From Heterotrichella gracilis (taxonomy: Eukaryota; Sar; Xanthophyceae; Tribonematales; Xanthonemataceae): 64,000 nucleotides of DNA. Each line of letters starts with the position of its first letter. The stretch's first letter is position 1. Both the position numbers and the translations under genes were made by a program. Where the stretch lies: contig JAULBX010003332.1 of NCBI GenBank assembly GCA_032358255.1, positions 341,686 through 405,685 of the forward strand, written 5' to 3'. The notes beneath the pieces were generated by a model, which did no database searches, had not been told where the DNA came from, and was given only the letters and a program-made list of their open reading frames with translations. This document shows positions 47,079-58,480 of the stretch, piece by piece.

Positions 47079-50000
47079 ATGGGGAGCACTAGTGCTGCAT
47101 TGGTTCTCTTGCTGGCAGGCGTGCTTTGCCCCGTACTTGCACAGCACGTCGCAGCTCCTCAGCTATCTCCAGAAGACGAAGCGCAGGTAAAACGACTGTA
47201 CTCCGGCATCAACCTGCGCACTAATAGCACTGGGCAATGCATGCAGCAGGCGCTGGTGCTGGGCGTGCATGGAGCAAAGACGAGCCTGACCACGCGCCTC
47301 CTTTCCTTGCTGGGTGGGTTGACTAGCTCTTAAACTGGGGCACTGCCCATTACACACACTGGAGCAAAGTGCCTGGGATGTGCTTAGTGCCTCGCCGACT
47401 TGCCTGTTACTGCTGACTTGGCTGTTACTGCTGAAAAGTATTGTAGTGCGATGTGTGATTAGAGGATTTTGTTTATTCACGTAAGTGCATGGCACAGTGA
47501 AGTACATGGTACCAGCTATCTGTGCACTCACCCAGCACATCCACCCACCCACCCAGCACATCCACCCACCCACTCAGCTGGGCGCGCACAGCCTTGATCC
47601 CTGCTTCCCGGACACGAGTCCTTGAGGCACCTGGCATGTACAAAACTGCCCGCACCTATGTGTTTGACTGTAATTCCTTTGCTAGTAAAATCGCACAACC
47701 AAAGCGGGACGCCAGTTAGCTTATGGCAGCCTTGAGTCAATTGGTTGAGAGCTGTATGGTTAGGGTGTTCAAGGCTTGTGGTGTAGGTAGTGGGTTCGGG
47801 TGCCAACTAGCCCAACACCAAGCCTTGCTTGACTGTGCCTTTACACGCAAGGTTGAGTGCTCACCTGGCTGCAATGCTGGAACGCATGTAACTATCCAAC
47901 TTCAAACGATGCGGTTGCAGGGTTTTGGGCGGGTGAGGTGCAGGGTCTGGTCGTGCGCCCAGATGACCCTCTCAAGTTGTGGGAGAGGAACGAGCTGTTG
48001 CAACTCAATGACAGGTTTCTCCATAACGTCAGCCATCCAGGTACACACCCACAAAACCCCGCCAGGTGCATGTGGAGGGGTTGACCGTCTCTAATTGGCA
48101 CTGGTCATGCCAGCAGGAGTCGCGTGTGCACGTTGATTAGTGAAAGTAGTGAGGTGGCAAATGGCGTCGTCATGGTCTCACAACCTGTTAATCGGAAAAT
48201 GTCTTCTCACTTGTGTTTCACGCTATGCCATTTGCTAGCATGCTGGGATTGTGCTGCTGGAAAATTAAAGCATTTAAGTGTGTGCTCAAGTGTACCCAAT
48301 TGTGCCACGTGTAGGCTACATAAAGTGGAGTGGCATTGGGTACCCAGATGCCGTGCCCTATTTGCCAGGGGAGAACGTGGAGAGCTTCATGCAGAATCTC
48401 ACCCATTTCCTGCCCACCATGGACCGCTTCTGCCCCTGGCTGATCAAGGACCCACGCTTGTGCATGCTGGCTCCGCTCTACTTCAGGTTTGGGCGTCGGG
48501 TTGAAGGTTTAGGGTTTAGGGTTGGACCCGTGCATGCTGTTACTGCTTTGCATCAGGAGACAATTGTGCAGTGACGAAGGCTGCAGGGGTTATGGCTAGA
48601 GACTATTGTTACAGGTTTTAACTTGGGGGGTACCGCATCATTGCATGTTGCGCTTGTGGGGTGCGGTGGTGGCGGCTGCACCGTCATTGTATTGATTGTA
48701 CTTACTTGCAATTTTGTTCTTTGTTTGTTTTGTCTGTCTGTTTGCATGATTTTCATTTTTCTGAGGTGAATTCTCATTCATGCGATTGAATTGTTTCAAT
48801 GCAGGCATATTCTGGATTTAAATATTTGCATGTGGTGCACAGGGCGCTCCCATCCGCGGTGTGTGTGCTTGTGTGGAGGCACCCCGCTGAGGTGGTGGTG
48901 GGCTTGCTGACTCATGAAAAAGGGAAAGGCAAACATGTTGGCTTGGATGGACCAAAGTAAGTTGCGCCAAGCATAACCAACCACCTGAGACTTTGAAGGT
49001 CAATTGCACAGTCACGACTGCTCGGTCGAGGTAGGTATCACAAAAAATGGACTGCTGCATGCTGACCTACACAAATTGACGGTATAAAATTGGGGGTAGG
49101 GTATGTCCACACACTGAGGGTTAACGTAACCGCACCATCCAGGAATGCACTCGGCCATGGTGGGGGAATATGAGGGTAGTGCCCTTCATTTTGCTCACAC
49201 CGCACTGCGCCAAAGCGTAATGCGCCACACTATGTCACACCAAAACAACTATGCAGGTGGATGAATCTTGCGGTGGACATGTGGACATCGGCCCTGCGAG
49301 CGTGCCGGAGAAGACCCACCACCATCTTGCCTGCCGCCTTTGCCACCAAGGACACAGCCAATGCGTTTTTGGATCACGCCTTGAAGCAGCTGCTGGGCAT
49401 GGGTGTGACTTGGCTCCAAATGCCTTCAGATGACGTGGTACAGCAACACTTCAAGCAGTATTTTGGACAGTCGGCGAGCGAGAAGCTGCTGTCGCCACAA
49501 GGACAAATGGACAAGCGGCGGTGGGTGAAGTCGGGGTCCCTCATGCTAGCTACACATCAGCATGGTTAAACCCGTACGGTGTTATGATAGCACCAAATCA
49601 CGCGTGTTATGATAGCACCAGATTAATCCTTGCGATAATGAAAAATATCTAATACATCTGTTGTAATACCATCAATGTATAATTGCATACCTTTGCAAAT
49701 CGATCATGCACATACTTTATTTATCGATTAAATCATACATATACGCATTATCATGGGGCCCATGTGTTAGAGGTTGAACTGGTTAAGTGGCGCAGACCAA
49801 CAACTCCATTTCAAGATGAATGCAGCCATGCATTCTTGTTGCAGCAGTGGACATCGGCACGTAGAAAAAGAAATGCATTTCCTTTTTACTGTCCTCTTTA
49901 TTGGGACATTAGAGAATAGCGACAGAGTCTTTTTGTTAATGTACAAAGAAATCGTTTTAGCATCTCTAGTAGCAAAATTGGAGCCCTATTGGCCTCACTA

Positions 50001-50938
50001 ATTCACAGTTGTTTGAGTAAGCGAGGTGAATTCTTGCAACAACACCTCCAACGGTCTAATGCGCCCGGGTTGGCTTCCTCATGACTGTTGCTAAATTTCT
50101 GTAATTTTATAAACTAGATTCCATATATATCATAATATTAATAGGTTATTAATCGATTTAATTAAGAACCAAAGAAATACAATAGGTGTACCGGTATCCG
50201 GGTATTTGTTTTCTTTTGGTCAATTAATTGGCCAGCGAGAAGCTGCTGTCACACAAGAGGGGAATAATGCGCGGTCGCCTGCTGCCTCAATTCTGTTACT
50301 TGGTCAATTGCACGAGTTTCAACGATTCAACCAGAGCACAAGTCACCCTGTGTGTGGTAGCAACAATCCACCCGTGCATATGCCAATTCATGTAATTCAT
50401 GGCAACGTGTGGTACGTGTGGCTGTAACTGCTGTAACCTGCACTGTAACCCCCACAATTGCGTCTATGGATTTCCAAATGCAATCCAGCCATTTCAAAAT
50501 TCCTTTCTTTGCCTAAATGAGTTCAACTGAGTCAGCGTGCCCATTAGGTGTCCTCATCTAATTGCTGATTGTCACTGCTTTTGCAGGTGTATGATGGGTA
50601 GTACCATAGCCCTTATGCAAGGCAACGCAAGCACTTTCGACAACGGTATCGCGAGAGCCTCCATCGACTTGATGCAGATCCAGACTGAATTACCCCAGGG
50701 TGGCAAGGTCCATGCCCCACCAACAAAGGCCTTGTTTAATCGCCTGTGGCCCAGTGAGTGCACAATGATAGGCAACGAGACAGTCCCATTGGAGCTGCTG
50801 GCTACCATCATGGCCGTTGAGCGCCACTTGCAACAGAAGATTATGTTCAACCGTATGGTGCCTCCAAATCAGGTGGCAGACAAAATCTTGCTAGACATGG
50901 CAGAAATCATGCTAAGCTATGCAGAGGAGTCACGATAA
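47079..50938 (+). CDS. Sulfotransferase-like P-loop protein, secreted/Golgi
   Basis: Exons read 47079-47313, 47921-48040, 48315-48486, 48843-48956, 49257-49520 and 50587-50938; phases close to 418 residues. The N-terminus is a signal peptide (AALVLLLAGVLCPVLAQ). LVLGVHGAKTSLTTRLLSLLG is in the place of the PAPS-binding P-loop (usual form G-H-R-S-G-T-S). It is followed by the family-like LKLWERNELLQLNDRFL, WLIKDPRLCMLAPLYFR and VCVLVWRHPAEVVVGLL (3'-phosphate-binding region), then WMNLAVDMWTSALRA. The enzyme would transfer sulfate from PAPS to a glycan or protein in the secretory pathway. The Arg-Ser-Gly part of the loop is Ala-Lys, so activity needs testing. If exon 5 is not spliced at 49520 the protein ends at 49569. 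The last exon has no recognised domain. Intron 5 (1.07 kb) carries a retrotransposon piece and an exon 5 copy. Confidence 0.78.
48506..48522. repeat. Interstitial telomere-type repeat in an intron
   Basis: GGTTTAGGGTTTAGGGT lies 20 bases after the 5' splice site at 48487 in the sulfotransferase-like gene. Confidence 0.85.
49578..49625. repeat. Two-copy direct repeat of about 25 bases
   Basis: GTGTTATGATAGCACCA occurs twice, 25-26 bases apart, each followed by AAT/GAT. It is within intron 5 of the sulfotransferase-like gene. Confidence 0.75.
49740..50010 (+). mobile_element. 3' fragment of a non-LTR retrotransposon ORF2, intronic
   Basis: Two overlapping frames together give the C-terminal zinc-knuckle pattern of LINE ORF2 proteins: CSSGHRHVEKEMHFLF in one frame and FYCPLYWDIRE in the next, followed by a Leu/Val-rich stretch. 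It ends AAAATTGGAGCCCTATTGGCC, like the 3' end of the 52.5-54.8 kb copy (GCCCGAATTGGCTCCC). It is broken by at least one frameshift. Confidence 0.6.
50200..50268 (+). repeat. Partial copy of sulfotransferase exon 5 in its own intron
   Basis: AGCGAGAAGCTGCTGTC followed by ACAAG at 50232-50256 matches exon 5 at 49476-49502. TTTTGG a short distance upstream also corresponds. The copy has no maintained frame. Confidence 0.55.
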
Positions 50939-52499
50939 GGATTTGTGCATTTATTTCCAATTTAATTTCAATTGTTGTTATTTTTTCCCCTTTCCCAAAT
51001 CAACCCTAAGCACATGCGCCTCCCCCCATGTGTATGTTATCATGACATCTATTTGCACATGCGTACGTTGTTGGCAACACATGTATACAGGTATCACATT
51101 ACGGTTGTTGCCAACCTTTAATGCTTTGTAAGTGTAGTCACGTGATCATGGGCAATACTATTTATTGGACCTGGCTCCACCAAGTCCTGCTAATACTACC
51201 CTGATCCCTTCCTTGCCGTTACAATATTGTATACAGTTTATGTGAACACGTACCGAACGATACGGTGGGCCAACTTTGCCAAAGTGACCAATTGCATCGA
51301 ATACGGCTCGACCAATCATTGACCTTTTAAATAGTGTATGATGTACAGTGTCACATCAACCATTGACAGTGCTGAAGGAGTAACATGTGCCCTACATTTG
51401 GCATGCCTGTGATAGAATTGTGACAACATGGGTGGTTCAACTAGTTCAATCGAAGCGGCTTTCTCAATGTAATGGGTCCATCGGATGGCAACACGATACC
51501 GGCTGTTTAAAACTAGTAGACTACTTGTAGAAATAAGCAGTGCCTTGGTGAGCGCTCCTGCACTTGGAAAATGATTTTGACTTGCACTCCAATGTGGCCC
51601 TAATTATCAATTTGATCAGCCGTTCTAGCTGGTAGTGGTGCCATGTGCGTGCCAGAGGCCCCAGACTCCGCTCAGCGGAATGTGAAAAATGCAAAAGTTT
51701 GTGTATCCCCTTTCTTTCTGAAGGCCATCACGCGCGTTCCCCACTGGGCTTTAGGAAGTGCTAAAAGCCTAGGGACAAGTAAACATTCTGTAGTATTACA
51801 CAACATTTATAACTTATATTCCAGCCGAGCGGCTGTGAGGCTCCTAGCCTCAAGTGACTTTGGCCAACCAGCCCAGTGGGGAACGCGCAACAACCATGGT
51901 GGTCAAGGTAGGTCAAGCACGTCATTTTGTCCTCAGTGAGGGGTACCCTCCGCTTTGGAAATGATTTGTTAGTGTTAGTCTAAGAAAGAAGGTTATAAAG
52001 AAAGAAGGAAAACAGAAATAATTTGATTTGATTATGAATATCAAGTGCGCGCATGGGTGTTCCTGTTTCAAACTGGTTGACAATTTAATTTTAAAACAGT
52101 CGAATCATTATGCGGCTCCGTGTGTCGTTTATCGATTGCTAGATTGCATGTAAGGCAAGCATTCTCAACTTTGTTGCAGTACCATACTGGCAATAGGGGT
52201 TGGCCCCCAATAATACTATAACCGTTTTAGGTGAAAGTTTATAAATGGACGTTGTGGCTTGGGGCGAAAATTTAAAATTGGCTTTTCGGGGGGTGACTTG
52301 CAAGGAGCAATTAGAGCAATTGGCTAGGATTGCTTCTATTCGTGTTTAAACCCATAACCTGGCTAATAGCAATTAATTGGAATGGAAACCAACTAGTGGT
52401 CCTTGCCAAAGTGGATTCTCGTAAAGTTTCAAAGATTCCAAAATTTACTTTACTCCTAGGATGCTGAGTCAGGTAAACACATTATTGTGCAGCGGTGGT
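50939..52499. other. AT-rich intergenic region
   Basis: A TGTAA at 51127-51131 is a candidate poly(A) signal for the upstream gene. Apart from the inverted-repeat element at 51732-51888, nothing is supported. Confidence 0.4.
51732..51888. mobile_element. Short inverted-repeat (MITE-like) element
   Basis: GCGCGTTCCCCACTGGGCT at 51732-51750 is repeated perfectly in inverse orientation at 51870-51888. The pairing continues weakly inward (AAGTG...AGCCTAGG against CCTAGCCTCAAGTG). No ORF lies between the arms. I could not recognise a target-site duplication. Confidence 0.7.
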
Positions 52500-54840
52500 A
52501 CGAAGGGTTTAACACGCTTTTGAATATGCATGCTCATCATTAAGTAAAAAAACTGCCCTGGAACAGCCCAAGGCAGCTGCGCTACCGAATTACCTCGGCA
52601 CTTAATGCGGGCATCACCGCCGTTGATGTTGCTGAAACATGTAAATTACTGAAGCAGAACAACGCAGCTGATTTCCATGGCATGCGAGCAGAGTATGTAT
52701 GTACATTTAATGTACATTTTAGACACCATCAGCGTTGTCACGTACGATACCGGAACATGTAACGAGCGCTTTGAGCATAGTCTTTCATGAAAGGGTATTC
52801 TGACCAGTGCTCCATCGGTGTAATCCACCCAATATTTCAGGCTGGGGATACTGAGGATCCCTAGAATTATCGCGGGATCCCTGTAGGGGACATTATTGGA
52901 AAGCTGTACGCAACCATCCTAGATCATGATCAGCGACTCAGCCTTTGGACCGAAAATACAGGTATTAGGGCAAAGGGTCAGGCCGGTTTTATAAAAGCGG
53001 CCTGATTAGGAAAGCATTTAGGACAACGGATTAAAATCTTCATCCTTCGGTGCTTGATGGACAAGGCTCGCAGTAAGGGGAGAAACTGTACGCGTGTTCT
53101 TTTAATTTCAGAAAGGCTTTTGATACAGTTCCCAGGGCGCAGCTTTGGGAACACCTCCTTCAGCTAGGGGTTAGAGTCGGTTTTCTGAGAGCGCTAATTA
53201 GCATGCACGGAAACGTACAGGCATGTGTGCAGACACCTACAGAGGACCTTACACCCTTGTTCCAAGTTGCCCGTTGTCACCCACTCACTTTGGATTATAT
53301 ATTGACTTGCTTGAATCATTACTCATACGCAATATCCACATGGCAAATGCCCCGGAGCTGGATGGGGTGCAAATCACTTGCCTGCCATATGCCGACAACA
53401 TTATCATCCTCTCACGCTCGCCTGGACTGCAAGCATCCCTGGACATGCTCCATACCTTTCGTGACAGGCTAGACAGGCAAGGCCTTATAGTGAATTTAAA
53501 AGACACAAGTGGTGGTGTTCAATGATTGTAGTCACCTAGCCACATACATCGCTGATGAGCAGTTTCAGTACATGGGCATCCAGTTAGATAAAGTAGAACA
53601 GTACTGTTATTTAGGTATTGTTTGCCATAGAAAGGCTAACTTCAAGGCGGCGGTAGAGGTATCAGCAGTGGCTGCTATGAAAGCCATGTTTGGTATGGTG
53701 CGCAGGTGTGCAATGATGGGCATAACGAACAGTAAATTGAAATGCCTTGGTTTTACCAGTGCTTTCATACGGCTGTGAAGTGTGTAAGATGCAGTACATG
53801 CAGTCAGGCTGTGAGACACTTGAAAATGTGCACACGCTGTTCATGAGCAAATTGTTAGGGGCCAGGACTTCTACGGCAAAATTTATGTTCTACAGTGAAG
53901 CTGGCCACTGAGCCCACTACCGTTGCAGTTAATGGGGCAGAAGCATATTTCAAGGTTTTACTACCGCATGGTGGATTCTAAGGAAACATGCAGTCTTAGG
54001 TCAGCAGATCAATGGGTTAGACGTCAGGACGCAATGAAGCACTCATGGACAGCACAGCTACATCAGTAAAATACTACGAAGCTGAGCTGAAGACATGGCG
54101 CCAGGGGTTGGAGTGACTCAGGCAGGGAACCACAGGCAGCGCGGCTACAGCTCCTCGGCCTGGTCCACCGAAACTCAAATGAACAAGCGCATCCCCAGGC
54201 ACAAGGCCTGACACCCCTCGCGGGGAAGATGGTTCTTGCCAGCACGGGGAGCAAGCCAGCCTTGTGGCACACCTATCCTGACACCCAGCCCGGAAGCTCT
54301 AGAGATCGAGGATCCAATGGAGATAGCGATGCTGGCATATTTGAGGTCAAACACAGTCGATGCGAGTAGGAAACTATGCAATATGGTAGCATGCGAGTAG
54401 GAACTATGCATCCACAGGGGTGATTGGGAATCAATGGCAGAATATTTGACTTGGGGCTTGTGTAGAAGTCATAGGGTTCAGTTAGCCAGGTTTAGACTGG
54501 GCGCCCATAATCATGAGATTGATACAGGTAGATGGAGACACGTAGCGTACGAGCATAGGTTATGCCAGTACTGCACTACAATTGGGGAACATCATGTTGG
54601 ATATGAACACCATTTTAGCTTTGCATGTCCACTATACCGCGGCATCAGAGAAACATTTCATAGTAGTTACGGTGATATTTCCAGAAACTTGTTTAGCTTT
54701 TTTGGTAGTAAATGTGGGCCCAATGTGGCTCCATTAATGCACATACTTTTTAGTAAAAGCGGGGTGACTTTGTTAATAGTTAACCCTTACTCCGGCCTGG
54801 AGCATTAACTAAAATTAAAGACCTTGCGAGCCCGAATTGG
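52500..54840 (+). mobile_element. Decayed non-LTR retrotransposon (family A), ORF2 reverse transcriptase and tail
   Basis: Translation in shifting frames gives the RT order typical of LINEs. NYRGI-type block and GKLYATILDHDQRLSLWTE come near 52.9 kb and QAGFIKAA near 52.98 kb. ILRCLMDKARSKG and FRKAFDTVPRAQLWEHLLQLGV lie at 53.05-53.17 kb, a PLSPTHFGLYIDLL block at 53.27 kb, and CLPYADNIIILSRSP at 53.38 kb. The second catalytic Asp of the YADD box is Asn. Later parts carry LARFRLGAHNHEIDTGRW and a CxxC...H...C zinc-knuckle (CQYC, ACPLYRGIRE) before an AT-rich tail. There are many stops and frameshifts, so it is inactive. A relative sits at the right edge of the window. Confidence 0.8.
53060..53780 (+). 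pseudogene. Reverse transcriptase core of the family A element
   Basis: This is the best-preserved part of the element, holding palm motifs A (FRKAFDTVPR), B (PLSPTHFGLYI) and C (YADN). It is interrupted by a frameshift between about 53270 and 53285 and another near 53497, where the relative at 63.98 kb has two more bases. TYIADEQFQYMGIQLDKVEQYCYLGI follows in the new frame. Confidence 0.75.
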
Positions 54841-56494
54841 CTCCCTGAATGTTATATTCTTTGTAATCTTGTAATTATAATATACCATACTGTAATATCA
54901 TTATAATTATTATATATATGATTATTACATTATAATTATAATATAGCATACTGAAAATGTTAAGCGTTTGTAACTTTTTTGGTACAAACTTTTTGCGACC
55001 ATCCGATGTCGGACTGTTCGGTTGGACTCAAGACTGCACACATGTCATTTTGCCACCCTGTTTGTCCCACTCAGTGAGGTATGGGTGTGTATGGGCGTCC
55101 ACAGGTCAAGTTTGGATATAGTTTTGGCATAGGGTCATTTACTCTATTTCTACAGACGCCTGGTAGGCCAGCCTACTGAGGATAATTCTTGCATGTTTGC
55201 CAGTGTTTGCAGCAAAAATACAGAGTTCGTACTAAGAAGGCTTTTGCGAGAGGGTGTTGAAACTTGCTAGCAAGCTTGAATTTGCCGTCTGATAAGGCAC
55301 ATCCCCAGTGAACCTAGGCTGTGATATACTTGTTGCTTTGTCCAGGCCAGGTCTTGGAATACTGTTTAGGAGAGCCACTCTGGTAGCTATTTGATATAGG
55401 TCCGTGCACTACAAAACCACTTTGAAAGAACTTTGACAGAACTGGTCGACCGGTCGGATCTACAAGTGACCGGACGAGTTTGGCATCGACCAAGTCAAAG
55501 AAAAGTCCCAAGGATGAGAGCAGCCTGCCGTTGCTGAGTATGATTCGAGGTATGGGCTTGTGTAGCTTGTGTGGCTTTCTCCGGGGGAATTTGTAGACAC
55601 AGAAGTGCTGTGTGGGGGGGGGAGGAAGGGGCATGCGTCAACCCTGGATACCCTGGATGAGCATGTGGGTGCTGTCACAAAGATATTTGAAGAGATGTTT
55701 ATTATGGCTAGCAATGGCAATGCCCAACAGTCTGCCAGAAGTAAGTTACAGTGGGCGTATGGCACGTTCGCATTCATGACACACTAGACACACAAATCTC
55801 GCCGCTGAGTGTGAAAGCTGTACCCTACAAGGAGTTTTATGCCTTGGAAAAACGGCAGCAAAGACTTTTACTAATTGTATTTTACTGCGGGATCAACACT
55901 CAGCAAATAAATTCCCCCGTCCCTACCCACCACGACTGCATGTAAATTAAAAATGAGTTCAAGTACTGGAAATCGTGTTCATGCCAATCTGGTTCCCAAG
56001 CTGCAACATCTTGCTTTCTAAGGCTCCTATGCTGTGTACCTCAGGCGCGATACCCTTTTGCATGCCCTGCATGCTAGCATTGTCTAAGGCCCGTGCTTAA
56101 CGAGCCGTTGCAACCTTCTGGTTGGTTGTGGTTTCCAGGTGCGAGCCAATATTACCCAGGGGGGTGATAGCCCCCTAAACCTGCCTTACTCCTTCCTTTC
56201 TTTCCCTTATTTTCTGGAAATGCCAGGAAAATCCTAGTGCATACCCTACCCTAAGATAACTTGGGTAGGGTTATACAGGGTTTCTGAAAGCCCTCGGGAT
56301 GGTTTTTTTGCACCTGAAATGGCATAGTCCAACTCCTTGTGCATCACTGGCAAATACAGCATTTGTGAAAGTTCCCAATATACAGCAATGATGGCTTAAA
56401 TTAATCCCAGGCTTAAATTAATTTAGGCACAAGTAAGGGTCAATACAGTGCATCCGTCCCCCCATGGTGCACGTGTACCATCACTACTAAACTG
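54841..56494. other. AT-rich intergenic region after the retrotransposon
   Basis: 54850-54960 is an AT-only-like tract of TATAATTATAATATA units, the likely tail region of the element. The remaining 1.5 kb has no supported ORF. Confidence 0.4.
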
Positions 56495-57454
56495 TTACTC
56501 CATCATCTTCTCCATGATGTATCTGCTGGTGTGCTCATACGTAAACAAGTGGCGCACATGGCGCAGCTGCTGGCGCATCAAGTGTTTTTTCTCCATCGCC
56601 TGCTGCACTCGCTGCCTGAGCTTGTCGACTTGTAGAGCCTCAGCAAAAGGCATCACAATTGCAATCTCTTCCCATTTCACCAACTCCTCAAAGGGTAGCC
56701 ACTTTTGCTCCTCCCAAAGGTATATGGGGATGCTGAGCGTTTGGATGGCTTCATACAGCCTGAAGGAGGTTTCCGCCCACCCTCTGGGGCAAAGTGTGAA
56801 GTCAGCACGGGACATGACTCCTTGCCAGCTTGAATTCGACTCCAAGAAGAGGAACAGGGGATCTGATTGAAGCAGCTCTTGAAGCTGTTGCCGCTGAGGA
56901 TACGTCTCCACCCTCCCTTGGAACACAACTGCAAGGTCCCTTGGAGGCTGCGGTTTTTGAGGAAATAATTCCTTTTTGAGGAGGGGCACAGCAAATGTGC
57001 GTGTGTAGTTGTCGCAGCTGGAGCAGCCGCCTGCCATGAAACCCGTGACATCCAAATCGTCAGGGATTGCAATGGGGCGGACTGGGTGCCGGCGCCCAAT
57101 ACCCTTGCCAAATTGAACGACAATGAAGTAGCTGAACCTGCGATCAAGGGTCTGCAAGTAGACTTCAATCTCCTTGTGTAACTTGTAGAACATCGACAGG
57201 GTAAAGTTGATTGGGATGTAGACGGCAGGCAGGTGACTGGCCAGCTCCGTGTTGTTCATGAAATATTGGAAGAAGTATTCCTCCAGCCATGGACCAGAAT
57301 ACCCTTGATAGGTTTTCCACGTGGAGTTTCTGAAACGCTGACACTCTGCAATTAGCTTGAGCTGGTATTCCCCAATGCCTTCTGTGCTGTAGCCAACAGC
57401 GGTTCCTAATGCTGTCAGCTGTAGAAGCAAAAGAGCCAGGCGCACTGCCAGCAT
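56495..57454 (-). CDS. Exostosin-like glycosyltransferase (GT47)
   Basis: A single exon of 319 residues. The ATG at 57454 opens a clean signal peptide, MLAVRLALLLLQLTALGTAVG; the frame is open a little further but without ATG. The GT47 core shows HLPAVYIPINFT, YFIVVQFGKGIGRRH, DVTGF, RDLAVVFQGRVETYPQRQ, and then the diagnostic C-terminal block ADFTLCPRGWAETSFRLYEA with IPIYLWEE and LPFEELVKWEE. GT47 enzymes add glucuronic acid, galactose, arabinose or xylose to wall or matrix polysaccharides in the Golgi. At 319 residues it is shorter than plant members (about 400-500), and the N-terminal stem is reduced. No membrane anchor other than the signal peptide is seen. It is isolated in AT-rich repeat-bearing DNA but intact. 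Confidence 0.9.
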   Translation of the reverse strand: MLAVRLALLLLQLTALGTAVGYSTEGIGEYQLKLIAECQRFRNSTWKTYQGYSGPWLEEYFFQYFMNNTELASHLPAVYIPINFTLSMFYKLHKEIEVYLQTLDRRFSYFIVVQFGKGIGRRHPVRPIAIPDDLDVTGFMAGGCSSCDNYTRTFAVPLLKKELFPQKPQPPRDLAVVFQGRVETYPQRQQLQELLQSDPLFLFLESNSSWQGVMSRADFTLCPRGWAETSFRLYEAIQTLSIPIYLWEEQKWLPFEELVKWEEIAIVMPFAEALQVDKLRQRVQQAMEKKHLMRQQLRHVRHLFTYEHTSRYIMEKMME

Positions 57455-58319
57455 GGTGCTGCGGAAGTCCAGTATTATCAAGGTTGGTTACCTGTCCAAG
57501 CACGCTGCCCTCGCCCACTATGTCACAGTACTGAAGTGGGAGTTGTCTTCCTTCCAGGCACTTTTGCACAATATGGCTAGACCATCAGACCTGGAGAGCA
57601 ATCAAACAGATGTTTAGAACGCCAACGTTGTGCAGGGAAGCATTAGGTACTTCTTTCTGCCACTTGTGCAACTCTGTGGCACCAACGCCCCACGCACGCA
57701 CGCACGTGGTCTGTTTGGATTTTATTTCAGTGTTGTACTGGCACACACGTACCGGTGCACTGTTCGGGTTGCCCAAGACCTGGTTGTTCAGGGTCAAAGC
57801 GCTGTTCTTCACTTGCCCCGTCGGCTCTTGGAGTTGTTGTCTATGTTTTAGTCTCGCTAGCTAACTAGGCATGCATGTGTGTGTGGAACCCTATTTGCAG
57901 GCAGGGCAGACTCACTATGCGAAGGACTGGGCGAGTTGCCACTGTGCGCTGTTTTTGCAGAATGGTTTGCGTTCTTTCCTGTCCTGGATAGGAATGGACG
58001 TGGGCGGCAGGTCAGAAACAGGAGGCAGAATATGATCCGCCGTCCGCCGTCGGCGCGACCGTCCTGCAGCCAACCAACAGCAAAAGCTGGGTGGGAGAGC
58101 CTCCCGGGGATGGCTACGACGCTGCCGCCCCTTTAATATCCCTTCATTCCTTCATTCCATAGCAGGTCCCTCTGCGAGTGCTCCCCCCCTTGCACTGTAA
58201 GCAGCAATGTTTCGGATGGAGAGGCCATGTTAATAGGACAGTAGGAAAAAGAGAGAGGGGAAGGAAGTTGGGCCGCAAAGCACCCTTTGGGCGAGCCCCG
58301 GCACCAGCAGGCAGCAGCA
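57455..58319. other. Upstream region of the GT47 gene
   Basis: It holds the presumed promoter of the minus-strand gene. A frame on the minus strand at 57484-57569 ends at a GTAACC donor and could be a 5' UTR exon. I see no independent gene. Confidence 0.35.
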
Positions 58320-58480
58320 GGCTATCTTTGGTGGCGTCCAGCGGCCAAGGGGAGGCGCAGGTACCCTGCAGCCTGCATGGGACCCCTGTTTGGCGCGCAG
58401 CGGCCGTGGGTGAGCGCAGCAAACCCAGCAACCTGCAAGGTACCCCTGGTGGCGCGCAGCGCCTCTTGTGCAAGCACACC
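58320..58480. repeat. Tandem repeat of about 60 bases, with dispersed relatives
   Basis: Units at about 58320, 58381 and 58441 share TGGCGCGCAGCGGC, a GAGCGCAG or GGCGCAG step, CCTGCA and GGTACCCCTG. Related single units occur at 58978-59035 (GGATGGCGCGCAGCGCC ... CCTGCATGGCACC) and at 59097-59135. Confidence 0.7.

Noticed and set aside
49521-49569. End of the sulfotransferase at the unspliced stop
   Set aside because: The donor at 49520 joins in phase with the exon at 50587, which has a long open frame ending before an AT-rich flank; kept only as an alternative end.
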